A stretch of 64,000 bases of DNA from Ruegeria atlantica (lineage in GTDB: Bacteria > Pseudomonadota > Alphaproteobacteria > Rhodobacterales > Rhodobacteraceae): NCBI GenBank assembly GCA_013032095.1, contig WQBJ01000002.1:7501-71500 (forward strand), given 5' to 3'. Of the stretch, positions 28,793-38,077 are shown piece after piece (the first letter of the stretch is position 1; each line of letters starts with the position of its first letter). A program made the translations under genes and the position numbers. A model generated the notes under the pieces. The model searched no databases. It was given only the letters and a program-made list of their open reading frames with translations, and was not told where the DNA came from.

Positions 28793-29776
28793 TCAGGTGC
28801 GCAGATTGTCGGCCGACTTTTGAATCTCGTCATACTGACCCGAGGGACGGAACTTCCACAAATAGTCCGGCAATACGGATTCCAGCGTGGCGGGTTCGAT
28901 CCCCAAATCACCAAAGCTCTTGGCCCCTTCGGACACAACATTGTCGCGGCGCAGATTCTTTAGCTGGTCGCGGGTCAGGATGTGGTTTGGGAATAGCTGA
29001 AAGCTGACGAACTTAACAATGTCCAGCACGCCTGCCATGATCCGCGCTGCCCAGAAAGGCATGCCGATGATCACCCGGCGGCGGTGAATCACTCCTAGCA
29101 TCTGCTGCATCAGTGCACGGAAGGTTTTCACTTCGGGGCCGCCCAGCTCGTAAACACCGGCCTCAGCCCGGCCGAGAACGCCCTGAACCGCAGCTTTGGC
29201 GACGTCATCCACGTAAACCGGCTGGAACTTCGTTTCAGCACCAACCAGAGGCAGAAACGGCCCCATGCGGGTCATCCCGGCAAAACGGTTAAAGAACTGG
29301 TCCTCGGTGCCGAAAATGACCGACGGCCGCAGGATCACCGCATTCGGCATGTGCCTTAGCACACCGGCCTCACCCTGGGCTTTGGTGCGGGAATACTCGC
29401 TGTTCGATTCAACATCAGCGCCGATGGCCGAGATATGCACCATCCGTTCAACGCCCTGTTCAGCGGCGATACGCGCAACCCGCTCAGCCCCTTCAGCCTG
29501 TACACTGTCGAATGCGTTCTTGCCCAATTCGTTCAAAACACCCACACAGTTTACGACAGCGTCAGCCCCATGCATTACGGCTGCGACGGAGGCATCATCG
29601 CGGATGTTGCACAGAATGGGTTCGACCTGACCAACCACACCATAGGTTTTGACAAACATAGCCTCATTCGGCCGTCGCACTGCGACCCGCACGCGCCATC
29701 CTTCGTTTGCCATACGCCGGGCGATATACCGACCGACAAATCCCGATCCGCCATAAATCGTGACCAGTTTGGACAT
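28793..29776 (-). CDS. NDUFA9-like atypical SDR protein (complex I-associated family)
   Basis: A 327-residue NAD(P)-binding protein of the atypical short-chain dehydrogenase group that includes the mitochondrial complex I subunit NDUFA9. The Rossmann motif TIYGGSGFVGRYIAR is at residues ~6-20, and ILRPSVIFGTEDQFFNRFA near residue 148 is characteristic of this group. Bacterial members are thought to act in complex I assembly or quinone/lipid metabolism, but the role is unproven. No nuo genes are in the window. Confidence 0.87.
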   Translation of the reverse strand: MSKLVTIYGGSGFVGRYIARRMANEGWRVRVAVRRPNEAMFVKTYGVVGQVEPILCNIRDDASVAAVMHGADAVVNCVGVLNELGKNAFDSVQAEGAERVARIAAEQGVERMVHISAIGADVESNSEYSRTKAQGEAGVLRHMPNAVILRPSVIFGTEDQFFNRFAGMTRMGPFLPLVGAETKFQPVYVDDVAKAAVQGVLGRAEAGVYELGGPEVKTFRALMQQMLGVIHRRRVIIGMPFWAARIMAGVLDIVKFVSFQLFPNHILTRDQLKNLRRDNVVSEGAKSFGDLGIEPATLESVLPDYLWKFRPSGQYDEIQKSADNLRT

Positions 29777-29930
29777 GCGAGGGCTCCTGCTGATGGGTCT
29801 TGATCCGATCTACCGCCCAAAGCCCCCGCAAACAAGGCGCAATAACGCCGCGCATCCGGGAAAAAACCAGCAAATTCCAGAGTGTTTCAGACGTGGGTCA
29901 AAAAACTTTCAAAAAACTCTTCGAATCTGG

Positions 29931-29958
29931 TTGACGCCCCTCGCCAGTAAGCTTAAAC
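29931..29958 (+). promoter_or_regulatory. probable promoter of tRNA-Leu
   Basis: TTGACG (29931-29936) and TTAAAC (29953-29958) are separated by 16 bases and end 17 bases before the mature tRNA 5' end, a good housekeeping sigma match. Confidence 0.55.
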
Positions 29959-29975
29959 GCCCCTCCACGACACCT

Positions 29976-30062
29976 GCCCAGGTGGCGGAATTGGTAGACG
30001 CGCTAGCTTCAGGTGCTAGTGTCCGTATGGACGTGGAGGTTCGAGTCCTCTCCTGGGCACCA
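29976..30062 (+). tRNA. tRNA-Leu (anticodon CAG)
   Basis: An 87-base class II tRNA with a 7-bp acceptor stem GCCCAGG/CCTGGGC, discriminator A and an encoded CCA (30060-30062). The D-loop segment GGCGGAATTGGTAGACGC is typical of tRNA-Leu. The anticodon stem CTAGC/GCTAG closes the loop TTCAGGT with CAG at 30010-30012. There is a variable arm and a GGTTCGAGTCC T-arm. Confidence 0.97.
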
Positions 30063-30155
30063 TATCCCCGAAAAGACAATGATGTCAGGCGCCTTAGGGC
30101 GGATCAAGTCAATTCGGCCATCCATTCAACGCGTAATGACCAACTTTCCGCGATC

Positions 30156-30551
30156 TCACCAAGTGTAGTGGGGAGCACGCTCACCTCTCAGAAATCGCAA
30201 AACATCAATACTATCGATAACCAGTGAAACTGTGTTGAAGACGATCAACGCCACGACCCAAACATACAATGTCGGCTGAGACATAGCGTCGGGCAGATTC
30301 ATTAGAAAATAGGCGATCATGGGCACCCAAAGAATATGCCCGATGCCCAGAAGCCTGGCGAAACCCACACGCTGATAGATGAAGATCATTAATGCGATGC
30401 CGAGACCAATGGCAGCAAGATTCATCTGGGCGTAGATCGTGTCGAGAAAGAACAGTGATCCAAGATTCACAAGGATCAGACACACCGCCCAAACGCGCGC
30501 CACTGGCTGAAACCGGAAAAGTGCGATCCAGAGGATTTCGAATGCGCGCAT
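30156..30551 (-). CDS. small integral membrane protein, unknown function
   Basis: A 131-residue protein with four likely membrane helices (about residues 20-37, 43-64, 72-90 and 97-118) and a short basic C-tail. I do not recognise the family. The frame extends to 30653 but the ATG at 30551 (MRAFEILWIALF) with an AGG upstream is the more natural start. It lies 139 bp past the coxG stop on the same strand and may or may not belong to that unit. Confidence 0.6.
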   Translation of the reverse strand: MRAFEILWIALFRFQPVARVWAVCLILVNLGSLFFLDTIYAQMNLAAIGLGIALMIFIYQRVGFARLLGIGHILWVPMIAYFLMNLPDAMSQPTLYVWVVALIVFNTVSLVIDSIDVLRFLRGERAPHYTW

Positions 30552-30690
30552 AGACCTATAATTGCCATTGCGCTGTATCTTGTCACCATTCGGTTCTGGT
30601 ACGGGCCCAACAGAGCCCTTGGTTGGTAAAAAACTGCGATGCTGCTTTTCCAAGGCACCGCAGTTCCTTTGGTCTATGTCAAGGCCCGGA

Positions 30691-31143
30691 TCAGGACACC
30701 GACTGTTCCGATACGATCTCCCCGAACCGGGTGAAGAACTTGCCAGACAGTTTCTTGGCCGTGCCTGCTATCAAGCGGCTGCCCAGTTGGGCGATCTTGC
30801 CACCCACATCGACTTTGGCTGTATAGGTCAGAACCGTTTCATCCCCGTCCTCGGCCAACGTCACGTCTGCGCCGCCTTTGGCGAAGCCGGCAGCCCCCCC
30901 TTTCCCCTCACCAGACAGGGAAAACCCGCCAGGCGCATTGGTCTTGTCCAGTGTAACCTCGCCGGCGAATTTCGCTTTGACCGGGCCGATTTTCAGGACC
31001 ACTTTGGCTTCGAGCTCATCCGGTGAGTTCTGCGTCAACTCCTCGCAACCCGGAATGCATTCTTTCAAAATTTCGGGGTTGTTCAGGGCCCGATACACCA
31101 CATCCCGCGGCGCGGTGATGCGAATTTCGTCACTGAGTTCCAT
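30691..31143 (-). CDS. coxG: CoxG, CO dehydrogenase subunit G family (SRPBCC)
   Basis: A 150-residue START/SRPBCC-fold protein of the CoxG family, which in Oligotropha helps recruit CO dehydrogenase to the membrane. The fold signature DVVYRALNNPEILKECIPGC (in the region of residues 14-33) is clear, followed by Gly-rich beta segments. It is the last cox gene, 15 bp after the small Cys-Cys ORF. AAAGGGA precedes the ATG. Confidence 0.9.
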   Translation of the reverse strand: MELSDEIRITAPRDVVYRALNNPEILKECIPGCEELTQNSPDELEAKVVLKIGPVKAKFAGEVTLDKTNAPGGFSLSGEGKGGAAGFAKGGADVTLAEDGDETVLTYTAKVDVGGKIAQLGSRLIAGTAKKLSGKFFTRFGEIVSEQSVS

Positions 31144-31158
31144 TCAATTTCCCTTTGT

Positions 31159-31266
31159 TCAACAGCATCTTGGATACACAAGAAGCGCAGTCTCTGTCGC
31201 CTCTTCAGGAGTTTGCTCGGGGCGCGCGGGCCACAGGGCTCGCAGGCGGTTAAGCACGTTTCTCAT
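31159..31266 (-). CDS. 35-residue ORF ending in Cys-Cys inside the cox operon
   Basis: A short frame (MRNVLNRLRALWPARPEQ...) that ends LLVYPRCC and a TGA stop. It overlaps the 3' end of the XdhC-like gene by 17 bases and ends 15 bp before coxG, so it fills the only gap in that part of the operon. GGGAG stands 7 bases before the ATG at 31266 (another ATG is at 31269). The first half is basic and amphipathic and the vicinal cysteines end the chain. No family is recognised; metal binding or a role in the Mo-Cu site is only speculation. Confidence 0.5.
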   Translation of the reverse strand: MRNVLNRLRALWPARPEQTPEEATETALLVYPRCC

Positions 31267-32062
31267 CATGGGACTCCCTTTTCGATTTGTCACTGTTTCG
31301 CCAAAGCACAACTTCGGCGAGGATCGACACAGCGATTTCATGCGGGTCGATCGCATGGATATCCAACCCTGCCGGCGATTTGAGCTGTGCCGCCCGCACC
31401 GGGTCCAAGCCTTGCGTAATCAGTTTGGTCGTCAGAGTCTCAGCCTTGCGGCGACTGGCGACCATTGACACACGGGCGGCGTCCGTTTGCAGCGCGGCAG
31501 CCAAAGCAGCGGCATCCCCCTGCCCCTGCGAAGCGACAACGACGAAATCCCGCGCTTCAATCCCTAGATCCCCGATGGTTTCAGGTGTGAACCGTTGGAG
31601 ATTACCGTCTGCCTCCGCACCTTCGCTAACGCAGACCCGGAACCCGGCCAGCGCCGCGTGCGCCGCCAAAGCCGTTGCGATCGGTGATTCTCCAAAAATC
31701 ACCAAGCGTGGCGCATTCTGGTAGGGTTCCACAAGCAGGTCGACCGTGCCACCGGACGGGCACCCGCTTTTGAATGTCTGAACACCGTCAGGGTCAGTCA
31801 TGTTCACCACCTTTTCCGAAGGTTTGACCCGGATCATCTGCGGTTCGCCACTGGTCAGCGCCTGTTGTGCCGAGGATCGAACCGCGCGTTGAACGCAGCC
31901 CCCGCCCAGGTGGCCCAGAATCTGTCCGTCTTTTGTGATCGCGGCCTTGCCCCCAGCCTTCGCCGAGGTTGCATCCGCAGTGCGCAAAACTGTGGCCACG
32001 CAGAAGGCTTCGTCGGTTTTGCGCAGCTGCTCAATTGTGTCGAATATGTCGAAACTTGCCAT
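31250..32062 (-). CDS. coxF: CoxF, XdhC-like CO dehydrogenase maturation protein
   Basis: A 270-residue XdhC/CoxF family protein. XdhC members carry and protect the molybdenum cofactor before insertion, and CoxF is needed for the Mo-Cu centre of CO dehydrogenase. The N-terminal domain has GHLGGGCVQ and KSGCPSGGTVDLLVEP, and a Rossmann-like part (RLVIFGESPIATALAAHAAL) begins near residue 138. The ATG at 32062 follows AAAGGA. It lies 11 bp after coxE. Confidence 0.88.
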   Translation of the reverse strand: MASFDIFDTIEQLRKTDEAFCVATVLRTADATSAKAGGKAAITKDGQILGHLGGGCVQRAVRSSAQQALTSGEPQMIRVKPSEKVVNMTDPDGVQTFKSGCPSGGTVDLLVEPYQNAPRLVIFGESPIATALAAHAALAGFRVCVSEGAEADGNLQRFTPETIGDLGIEARDFVVVASQGQGDAAALAAALQTDAARVSMVASRRKAETLTTKLITQGLDPVRAAQLKSPAGLDIHAIDPHEIAVSILAEVVLWRNSDKSKRESHDEKRA

Positions 32063-32073
32063 GAGAATTCCTT

Positions 32074-33261
32074 TCACAGCTTACGGAATTGCGGCTCAAG
32101 CGCTGCCAACGCCTCAAGCGTATTGGCGGGCAGGTGCGCATCCAAATGAGGTTCGGCCGCCTGCATCGCGGCCGCAATAGGTTGGTAGTCGCGCCAGCCT
32201 TTCAGCGGGTTCAGCCACACAATCCGCCGCGCCTTGCGACGGATCCGCGCCAGTACGTCGCCCAGCGCCTGCGGATCGGAACTGCAATACCCATCGGACA
32301 GGATCAAAACGATCGTTCGTCCGTTCAAAGCCCGCGCACCGTATCCGTTCAGGAAGTGCTCAAGACTGCCCGAGATGTCCGTGCCCCCGCCAAACCCCTC
32401 GGCTATCAGCGACAACCGTCCTGCCGCGCGCAGCGAGTCGTGGTCGCGCAGCGCATCGGTGACGCGCATCAGGCGGGTGTGGAAGAGATAAGCGTCCGCC
32501 TCTGTTCCGCTTCCAACGAGACCTTTTAGGAAGGCCAGAAAAACGCGGGAATAAACTGTCATCGATCCGCTGACGTCACATAGAGCCACGATACGCATCG
32601 GACGAGGAGGACGGGCGCGGCGATACAGGTCCATCGGCTCTCCGCCCCGAGCAAGACTGGCGCGTTGTATCCGGCGCATATCCAGGGCCGGTCCCCGCAG
32701 ATATTGTTTCCTGCGACGCGAACGACGGTCGCGAATAGCGCGCGAGATGGCGGTTGCGGCCCGTTCGGCCTGCCTCAGCGAGTCTTCATCCATCAGTTCG
32801 CGCAAATCCCGGCGCGACAGGTTGGCCGTACGGGTTGCGATTAGCTTCCCGTCTCTCCCCACGGCCTCCCCATCGCTGGAATCAGGTGCGGCGGCCTGAT
32901 CCGTTCCGGTTTCTGTTTCCTGTGTATCTTGGCTTTCCTGCTGCCAGATCATCGGCTTGGCGGATTGAACCCGCACATGCGCCGTTTGGGCGGTTCCCGT
33001 GCGTTGCTTCCCGGTATTGAACCAATAAGCCTCGAACAGATCATCGAACCGCCGCCAATCGTCAGCGTCGCCTGCCAGCAAGACACAAAGCGCCTGCTGG
33101 GCCTGTCTGACATCCGTCGCCTCAACCGCCGCCAGCGCGGCCAATGCGGCCCCCGTTTCAGCCGGCCCGACGCGCATCCCGTTCATGCGCAGATGCGCGA
33201 TGAAGCCGGACATGCGATCCGACAAACCGGACGCGCGAGAGGGGAACCGGGTGACCTGCAT
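32074..33261 (-). CDS. coxE: CoxE, von Willebrand factor A domain protein
   Basis: A 395-residue protein that works with the AAA+ protein CoxD in building the Mo-Cu centre. The central region is acidic and Gln/Thr-rich. The VWA domain from about residue 220 has the MIDAS motif DVSGSM and later a GGGTDISGSL threonine segment and LSDGYCSSD. Its ATG shares one base with the coxD stop (TGATG), showing translational coupling. Confidence 0.92.
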   Translation of the reverse strand: MQVTRFPSRASGLSDRMSGFIAHLRMNGMRVGPAETGAALAALAAVEATDVRQAQQALCVLLAGDADDWRRFDDLFEAYWFNTGKQRTGTAQTAHVRVQSAKPMIWQQESQDTQETETGTDQAAAPDSSDGEAVGRDGKLIATRTANLSRRDLRELMDEDSLRQAERAATAISRAIRDRRSRRRKQYLRGPALDMRRIQRASLARGGEPMDLYRRARPPRPMRIVALCDVSGSMTVYSRVFLAFLKGLVGSGTEADAYLFHTRLMRVTDALRDHDSLRAAGRLSLIAEGFGGGTDISGSLEHFLNGYGARALNGRTIVLILSDGYCSSDPQALGDVLARIRRKARRIVWLNPLKGWRDYQPIAAAMQAAEPHLDAHLPANTLEALAALEPQFRKL

Positions 33262-34127
33262 CAGGCCACCTTTCCAATCAGGCGATCCATCACTTCGGGC
33301 GGGGCAGCGTCATAGTCGGCTGCAGTTTTTAGAAGACAAACAAGGGTTGCCTGAATCTCTTCGCGGGATTGCGCCATGTCGTTTACACCCAGCCCCGACA
33401 GCGCCGCCGCCCAGTCCAGCATTTCGGCGATGCCGGGGGTCTTTTCCAAATCTTCTTTGCGTAATGCTTGGACGACGCCAATAATCTGGCGCGCCAGCAA
33501 CCCTTCGACTTTGGGCATACGGGCTTTCAGGATCGCCATTTCCGTTTCGTGCGATGGGTAGTCAAGGAAACTATACAGGCACCGACGCCGCAGCGCGTCC
33601 GACAGGTCCCGCGTCCCGTTTGCCGTCAGGATCACAATGGGCCGCGAACGCGCCTTGATGGTGCCGAGTTCCGGGATCGTGATCTGAAAGTCGGATAAGA
33701 TTTCCAGCAGATAGGCCTCAAACTCCTCATCGGCCCGGTCGATTTCATCGATCAGCAGAACAGGTGGTTCTTCTTCGCTGATTGCTTCCAACAATGGCCG
33801 CTTCAGCAGATAGTCATCAGTAAATAGCTGGGCCTCGCTGGTGCCACCCTGTGCCTCGCTTGCGCGAATAGCCAGCAACTGGCGCTGGTAGTTCCACTCA
33901 TAAATCGCATGGCTGGCATCCAGCCCTTCGTAGCATTGCAACCTGATCAACCGTGCGGCGCGCTGTGCTGCCAACGCCTTTGCCACCTCGGTTTTTCCGA
34001 CCCCTGCCGGGCCTTCCAGCAGCAGCGGACGCCCAAGCGTCTGCGCCAGATGCAGCGCCATCGCCAAACGGTCGTCGGCAACATAGCCCACCTCGGCGAG
34101 GCCTTGCTGTATGTCCTGCAAGCTCAT
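33261..34127 (-). CDS. coxD: CoxD, MoxR-family AAA+ ATPase
   Basis: A 288-residue AAA+ chaperone needed to install sulfur and copper in CO dehydrogenase. Walker A GPAGVGKTE lies at residues ~38-46, Walker B LLIDEIDRAD near 109-118, and sensor 1 LTANGTRDLSDALRRR near 155. It lies 53 bp after coxL and overlaps coxE by one base. Confidence 0.93.
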   Translation of the reverse strand: MSLQDIQQGLAEVGYVADDRLAMALHLAQTLGRPLLLEGPAGVGKTEVAKALAAQRAARLIRLQCYEGLDASHAIYEWNYQRQLLAIRASEAQGGTSEAQLFTDDYLLKRPLLEAISEEEPPVLLIDEIDRADEEFEAYLLEILSDFQITIPELGTIKARSRPIVILTANGTRDLSDALRRRCLYSFLDYPSHETEMAILKARMPKVEGLLARQIIGVVQALRKEDLEKTPGIAEMLDWAAALSGLGVNDMAQSREEIQATLVCLLKTAADYDAAPPEVMDRLIGKVA

Positions 34128-34180
34128 GCCATTCTCCCGAATTGCCGCCGCGCTGTGTTTAAGCGCGGCGGCCTTTCCTG

Positions 34181-36598
34181 TTAGCCGTGCATTCCCAGAC
34201 CGTTGGCGATCTTCCAGATGCGCCAGTGGTCATGCGGCATGTGGCTCTGAACAAGGCCAAAGGGGCGGAAAGCATCATGCACTGCGTTCGAGAACGCAGG
34301 CACACCGCCGACATTCGGGCTCTCGCCCACGCCTTTGGCACCGATCGGATGGTGCGGAGATGGCGTCACCGTATGATCGGTGGTGTAGTTGGGCGTCTCC
34401 CATGCCGTGGGCAGGAAGAAGTCCATCAGAGTACCGGTCTTCACGTTGCCCATCTCATCATAGGCGATTTCCTGACCCATCGCGATGGCCAGCGCTTCGG
34501 TTACGCCACCATGGACCTGCCCTTCGATGATCATCGGGTTGATCCGGGTGCCGCAATCATCCAGCGCGTAGAACTGCCGAACGTCCCATTCGCCGGTATC
34601 CACGTCGATCTCCATGACACAGATATAAGCTCCGAACGGATAGGTCATGTTCGGCGGATCATAGTAGCTGACAGCCTCCAGACCGGGTTCCAGCCCTGGG
34701 ATCGCCTGATTGTAGGCGGCGAAGGCGATTTCCTTCATCGTCTTGAACCGCTCTGGCGCACCTTTGACCGAGAACCTGTCCACGTCCCATTCGACGTCGT
34801 CGTCATGCACCTCCAGCAGATAGGCTGCGATCATCTGTGCCTTGGCGCGGATTTTGCGGGCGGCCATCGCCGTCGCGGCACCGGCTACGGGCGTCGACCG
34901 AGACCCATAGGTCCCCAGACCATAGGGCGCAGTGTCGGTGTCTCCTTCCTCCAGCGTGATATCATCGGCGGGTAGGCCGATCTCGCTTGCAATGATCTGG
35001 GCAAAGGTCGTGGCATGGCCCTGACCCTGACTGATCGTCCCCAGCCGCGCGATGGCGGAGCCGGTCGGGTGGATGCGGATTTCGCAGCTATCGAACATGC
35101 CCAGCCCGAGGATATCGCAGTTCTTCACAGGGCCAGCGCCAACGATTTCGGTGAAATGCGTCAGACCGATGCCGAGCAGTTTGCGAGTCTTGCCGGCCTT
35201 GAAATCCTCGACCCTCTGAGTCTGCTCGGAGCGCAGACCTTCGTAATCGACAGCCTTCAGCGCCTTATCCCAAGCGGTGTGATAGTCGCCCGAGTCATAT
35301 TCCCAGCCCAGCGCCGACTGATACGGGAACTGGTCGGCCTTGATGAAGTTGATCCGGCGCAGCTCGGCCGCGTCCATGTTCAGCTTGATGGCAAGAACCT
35401 CGATCATGCGTTCGATGAAATAGGCAGCCTCGGTCACGCGGAAGGAACAGCGATAGGCGACACCGCCCGGCGCTTTGTTGGTATAGACCCCGTCCACTGC
35501 CAGATAGGCTGTTGGAATGTCATAAGACCCGGTGCAGATATTCATGAAACCGGCCGGGAATTTGGTCGGGTCGGCACAAGCGTCAAATCCTCCATGATCC
35601 GCCGTGGTATGACACCATAGGCCGGTGATCTTGCCGTCCTTGGTCGCCGAGATCTTACCCTGCATCCAGTAGTCGCGGGCAAAGGCGGTGGACATCAGGT
35701 TTTCCATCCGGTTCTCGACCCATTTCACAGGTTGGCCGGTGACAATTGAGGCGACAACCGAGCAGACATAGCCCGCATAAGCGCCAACCTTGTTGCCAAA
35801 GCCACCACCGATATCAGGGCTGATCACTCGGATATTGTGCTCGGCGAGGCCAGAGATCAGCGACACGACAGTGCGGATCGCGTGAGGGGCTTGGAAGGTA
35901 CCATAAAGCGTCAGCTTACCGGTGACCTTATCCATCGAGGCAACACAGCCGCAGGTCTCCAACGGGCATGGGTGGGTCCTGTGGTAATAGACCATCTCTT
36001 CGGCCACGACATCGGCCTCGCCCAGAACAGCTTCGGTCGCGTCTTTGTCGCCCTGTTCCCAGGTGAAGATGTGGTTGTGATGCTTACGCGGCCCGTGCGC
36101 ACCCTCGGTCTGACCCGCAAGGTCTTCGCGCAGAACGACGTCCGATTTCAGCGCCTCGAACGGGTCAGTCAGGACGGGCAGCTCTTCGTACTCAACTTCA
36201 ACCAGCTCTGCCGCATCCGCCGCGATGTAGCGGTTTTCGGCTACGACATAAGCGACTTCCTGGCCCTGAAACAGAACCTTGCCATCAGCCAGCACCATTT
36301 GTTTGTCGCCTGCAAGCGTCGGCATCCAATGCAGACCCAGCGGCGCAAGGTCTTCGGCGGTCAGAACGGCAACAACACCGGGCACGGCCAGCGCAGCCTC
36401 TTTGTTCACACTGACAACGCGAGCGTGGGCGTAAGGCGAGCGGACAAAAGCGCCAAACAGCATCCCGTCCAGCTTGATGTCATCGACATAGTTGCCCTTT
36501 CCTTGGGTGAACCGCACGTCCTCGACGCGCTTACGGGCGCAGCCCATACCCTTGAGGTTGGCGGCGCGTTCTTCGGGGGTCATGGTTTGATCGTTCAT
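34181..36598 (-). CDS. coxL: aerobic carbon-monoxide dehydrogenase large subunit (form I)
   Basis: Catalytic molybdo-copper subunit that oxidises CO to CO2. The form I signature AYRCSFR, whose cysteine carries the copper, lies in [15 protein letters not shown] near residue 380. The molybdopterin-site glutamate is in [11 protein letters not shown] near residue 760. The 805-residue length is that of true CoxL. The start at 36598 overlaps the coxS stop by 4 bases; the frame extension to 36787 runs antisense and is rejected. Gene order M-S-L is that of form I clusters (form II is S-L-M). Confidence 0.97.
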   Translation of the reverse strand: MNDQTMTPEERAANLKGMGCARKRVEDVRFTQGKGNYVDDIKLDGMLFGAFVRSPYAHARVVSVNKEAALAVPGVVAVLTAEDLAPLGLHWMPTLAGDKQMVLADGKVLFQGQEVAYVVAENRYIAADAAELVEVEYEELPVLTDPFEALKSDVVLREDLAGQTEGAHGPRKHHNHIFTWEQGDKDATEAVLGEADVVAEEMVYYHRTHPCPLETCGCVASMDKVTGKLTLYGTFQAPHAIRTVVSLISGLAEHNIRVISPDIGGGFGNKVGAYAGYVCSVVASIVTGQPVKWVENRMENLMSTAFARDYWMQGKISATKDGKITGLWCHTTADHGGFDACADPTKFPAGFMNICTGSYDIPTAYLAVDGVYTNKAPGGVAYRCSFRVTEAAYFIERMIEVLAIKLNMDAAELRRINFIKADQFPYQSALGWEYDSGDYHTAWDKALKAVDYEGLRSEQTQRVEDFKAGKTRKLLGIGLTHFTEIVGAGPVKNCDILGLGMFDSCEIRIHPTGSAIARLGTISQGQGHATTFAQIIASEIGLPADDITLEEGDTDTAPYGLGTYGSRSTPVAGAATAMAARKIRAKAQMIAAYLLEVHDDDVEWDVDRFSVKGAPERFKTMKEIAFAAYNQAIPGLEPGLEAVSYYDPPNMTYPFGAYICVMEIDVDTGEWDVRQFYALDDCGTRINPMIIEGQVHGGVTEALAIAMGQEIAYDEMGNVKTGTLMDFFLPTAWETPNYTTDHTVTPSPHHPIGAKGVGESPNVGGVPAFSNAVHDAFRPFGLVQSHMPHDHWRIWKIANGLGMHG

Positions 36599-37089
36599 TC
36601 CGCGGCCTCCTTCTGAGCGTTCAGCATGTCGGCAGAGGCAGAGATTGCTTTGACGATATTCTGATATCCCGTGCAGCGGCACAGATTGCCGGCCATTCCA
36701 AAGCGGATTTCTTCCTCGGTCGGGTTCGGGTTCTCCTGCAGCAGGCGGTGCGCGCGTGTGATCATGCCCGGCGTACAGAAGCCACACTGCAGCCCGTGAT
36801 GCTCACGGAACATCTCTTGCAATACACCAAGGCTGCCATCGTCATTGGTCAGCCCTTCGACGGTGGTGATATCGGCACCGTTCACCTGCGCCACGAATGT
36901 CGTACAGGATTTGACGGATTTGCCGTCGATATCCACGGTGCAGGCCCCGCAATGACTTGTCTCGCATCCAATATGAGGACCGGTAATTTTCAGATCTTCC
37001 CGCAGGAAGTGGATCAGCAGCGTGCGCGGCTCGGCCAGACCTTCGACCTGTTTGCCGTTCACTGTTAGTTTTACGTGCATTTTTGACAT
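36595..37089 (-). CDS. coxS: CO dehydrogenase small (iron-sulfur) subunit
   Basis: A 164-residue subunit carrying two [2Fe-2S] clusters that pass electrons from CoxL to the flavin in CoxM. The plant-type cluster [11 protein letters not shown] is near residue 41, and the C-terminal cluster is CGFCTPGM with CRCTGYQ. The ATG at 37089 follows GGGGAGGAA. It overlaps coxL by 4 bases and starts 14 bp after coxM. Confidence 0.96.
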   Translation of the reverse strand: MSKMHVKLTVNGKQVEGLAEPRTLLIHFLREDLKITGPHIGCETSHCGACTVDIDGKSVKSCTTFVAQVNGADITTVEGLTNDDGSLGVLQEMFREHHGLQCGFCTPGMITRAHRLLQENPNPTEEEIRFGMAGNLCRCTGYQNIVKAISASADMLNAQKEAAE

Positions 37090-37103
37090 GGTTGTTCCTC
37101 CCC

Positions 37104-37937
37104 TCAACTCGCGCGGCTTTGCGCACGGTCGATGGCGCGGCGAAGCATCACGGCGGCCACGTGTTTCTTGAATTCGACGGGGCCGCGGTTGTCGGCCACC
37201 GGATCGATCGCGTCGAGCATTGCCGACACGCAGCCCTCGACATCGCCACCCGCAAGAGCGGTGCTGGCGTCTTCCGACCAGACCGGCGTGTCCGACAGGT
37301 TGGTCATTGCAACCGAGGCCGTTCCGTTGCCGACCATCACGGCGGCGGCGGCGGTGGCATAGTCACCGATCTTGCGCTTTTGTTTCTCATAGGCCTGACC
37401 AACACCCGCCTCCGGCACCGGGATCGAGATGCGGGTCAGGATTTCTTCATCCTCGCGGGCGGTGAAATAGGCCGCTTCGTAAAAACCACGCGCGGCGACA
37501 CTGCGATTGCCATCGGGGCCGGACAGTTCGAACTTTGCGTTCAGGCACTGCATCAGCCCCGGCATGTCGTTGCCCGGATCACCATTGGCGATGTTGCCGC
37601 CAACGGTGCCCATATAGCGCACCTGAGGGTCGGCAATCTGCAAAGCCGCCTCGCGGATCAATGGAATGGCTGCGGCCAGACCATCATGGGTGATCAACTC
37701 ATGCTGTGTGACCATCGCGCCCAATGTGACGGTATCGGAGCCAATCTCGATGCCCTTCAATTCCTCAATCGCCTGCAGATCGACCAGATGGCCCATCTCG
37801 GCCATGCGCAGTTTCATCATCGGGATTAGGCTGTGCCCGCCCGCGATCACGCGCGCTTCATCCCCGTGTTCCTGTAAAATGCCAATGGCCGAGGCGATGT
37901 CGCCTGGCCGGTGATACTCAAAACCGGCTGGTATCAT
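37104..37937 (-). CDS. coxM: CO dehydrogenase medium (FAD) subunit
   Basis: A 277-residue FAD-binding subunit of the CO dehydrogenase heterotrimer. The two flavin motifs [13 protein letters not shown] (~32-44) and [14 protein letters not shown] (~110-123) are intact. GGGAGG stands 5-10 bases before the ATG. It is the first structural gene of the cox unit, and the 140-bp gap ahead of it carries notable repeats. Confidence 0.96.
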   Translation of the reverse strand: MIPAGFEYHRPGDIASAIGILQEHGDEARVIAGGHSLIPMMKLRMAEMGHLVDLQAIEELKGIEIGSDTVTLGAMVTQHELITHDGLAAAIPLIREAALQIADPQVRYMGTVGGNIANGDPGNDMPGLMQCLNAKFELSGPDGNRSVAARGFYEAAYFTAREDEEILTRISIPVPEAGVGQAYEKQKRKIGDYATAAAAVMVGNGTASVAMTNLSDTPVWSEDASTALAGGDVEGCVSAMLDAIDPVADNRGPVEFKKHVAAVMLRRAIDRAQSRAS

Positions 37938-38019
37938 GTTTTTCCTCCCTGGGTCCGAGCGGTATGCCTTGGGGGACCTGAGGATAGAAAAGCGGCGCCG
38001 GCGCTATACCTTCCAGTCG

Positions 38020-38077
38020 CGTGAAACGGAGCGCGCAGCTTGTTTCACGAATTGCGAATAGGCTGCACGAGTTGCGA
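38020..38077. promoter_or_regulatory. inverted and direct repeats upstream of coxM
   Basis: An 8-bp perfect inverted repeat CGTGAAAC / GTTTCACG (38020-38027 and 38042-38049, 14-base spacer) overlaps a direct repeat CACGAATTGCGA / CACGAGTTGCGA (38046-38057 and 38066-38077, 11 of 12 identical, 20-bp period). They fill the space between the coxC stop and coxM, about 85-145 bases ahead of coxM. LytTR-domain proteins typically bind direct repeats about two helical turns apart, so CoxC is a candidate binder. Confidence 0.5.
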
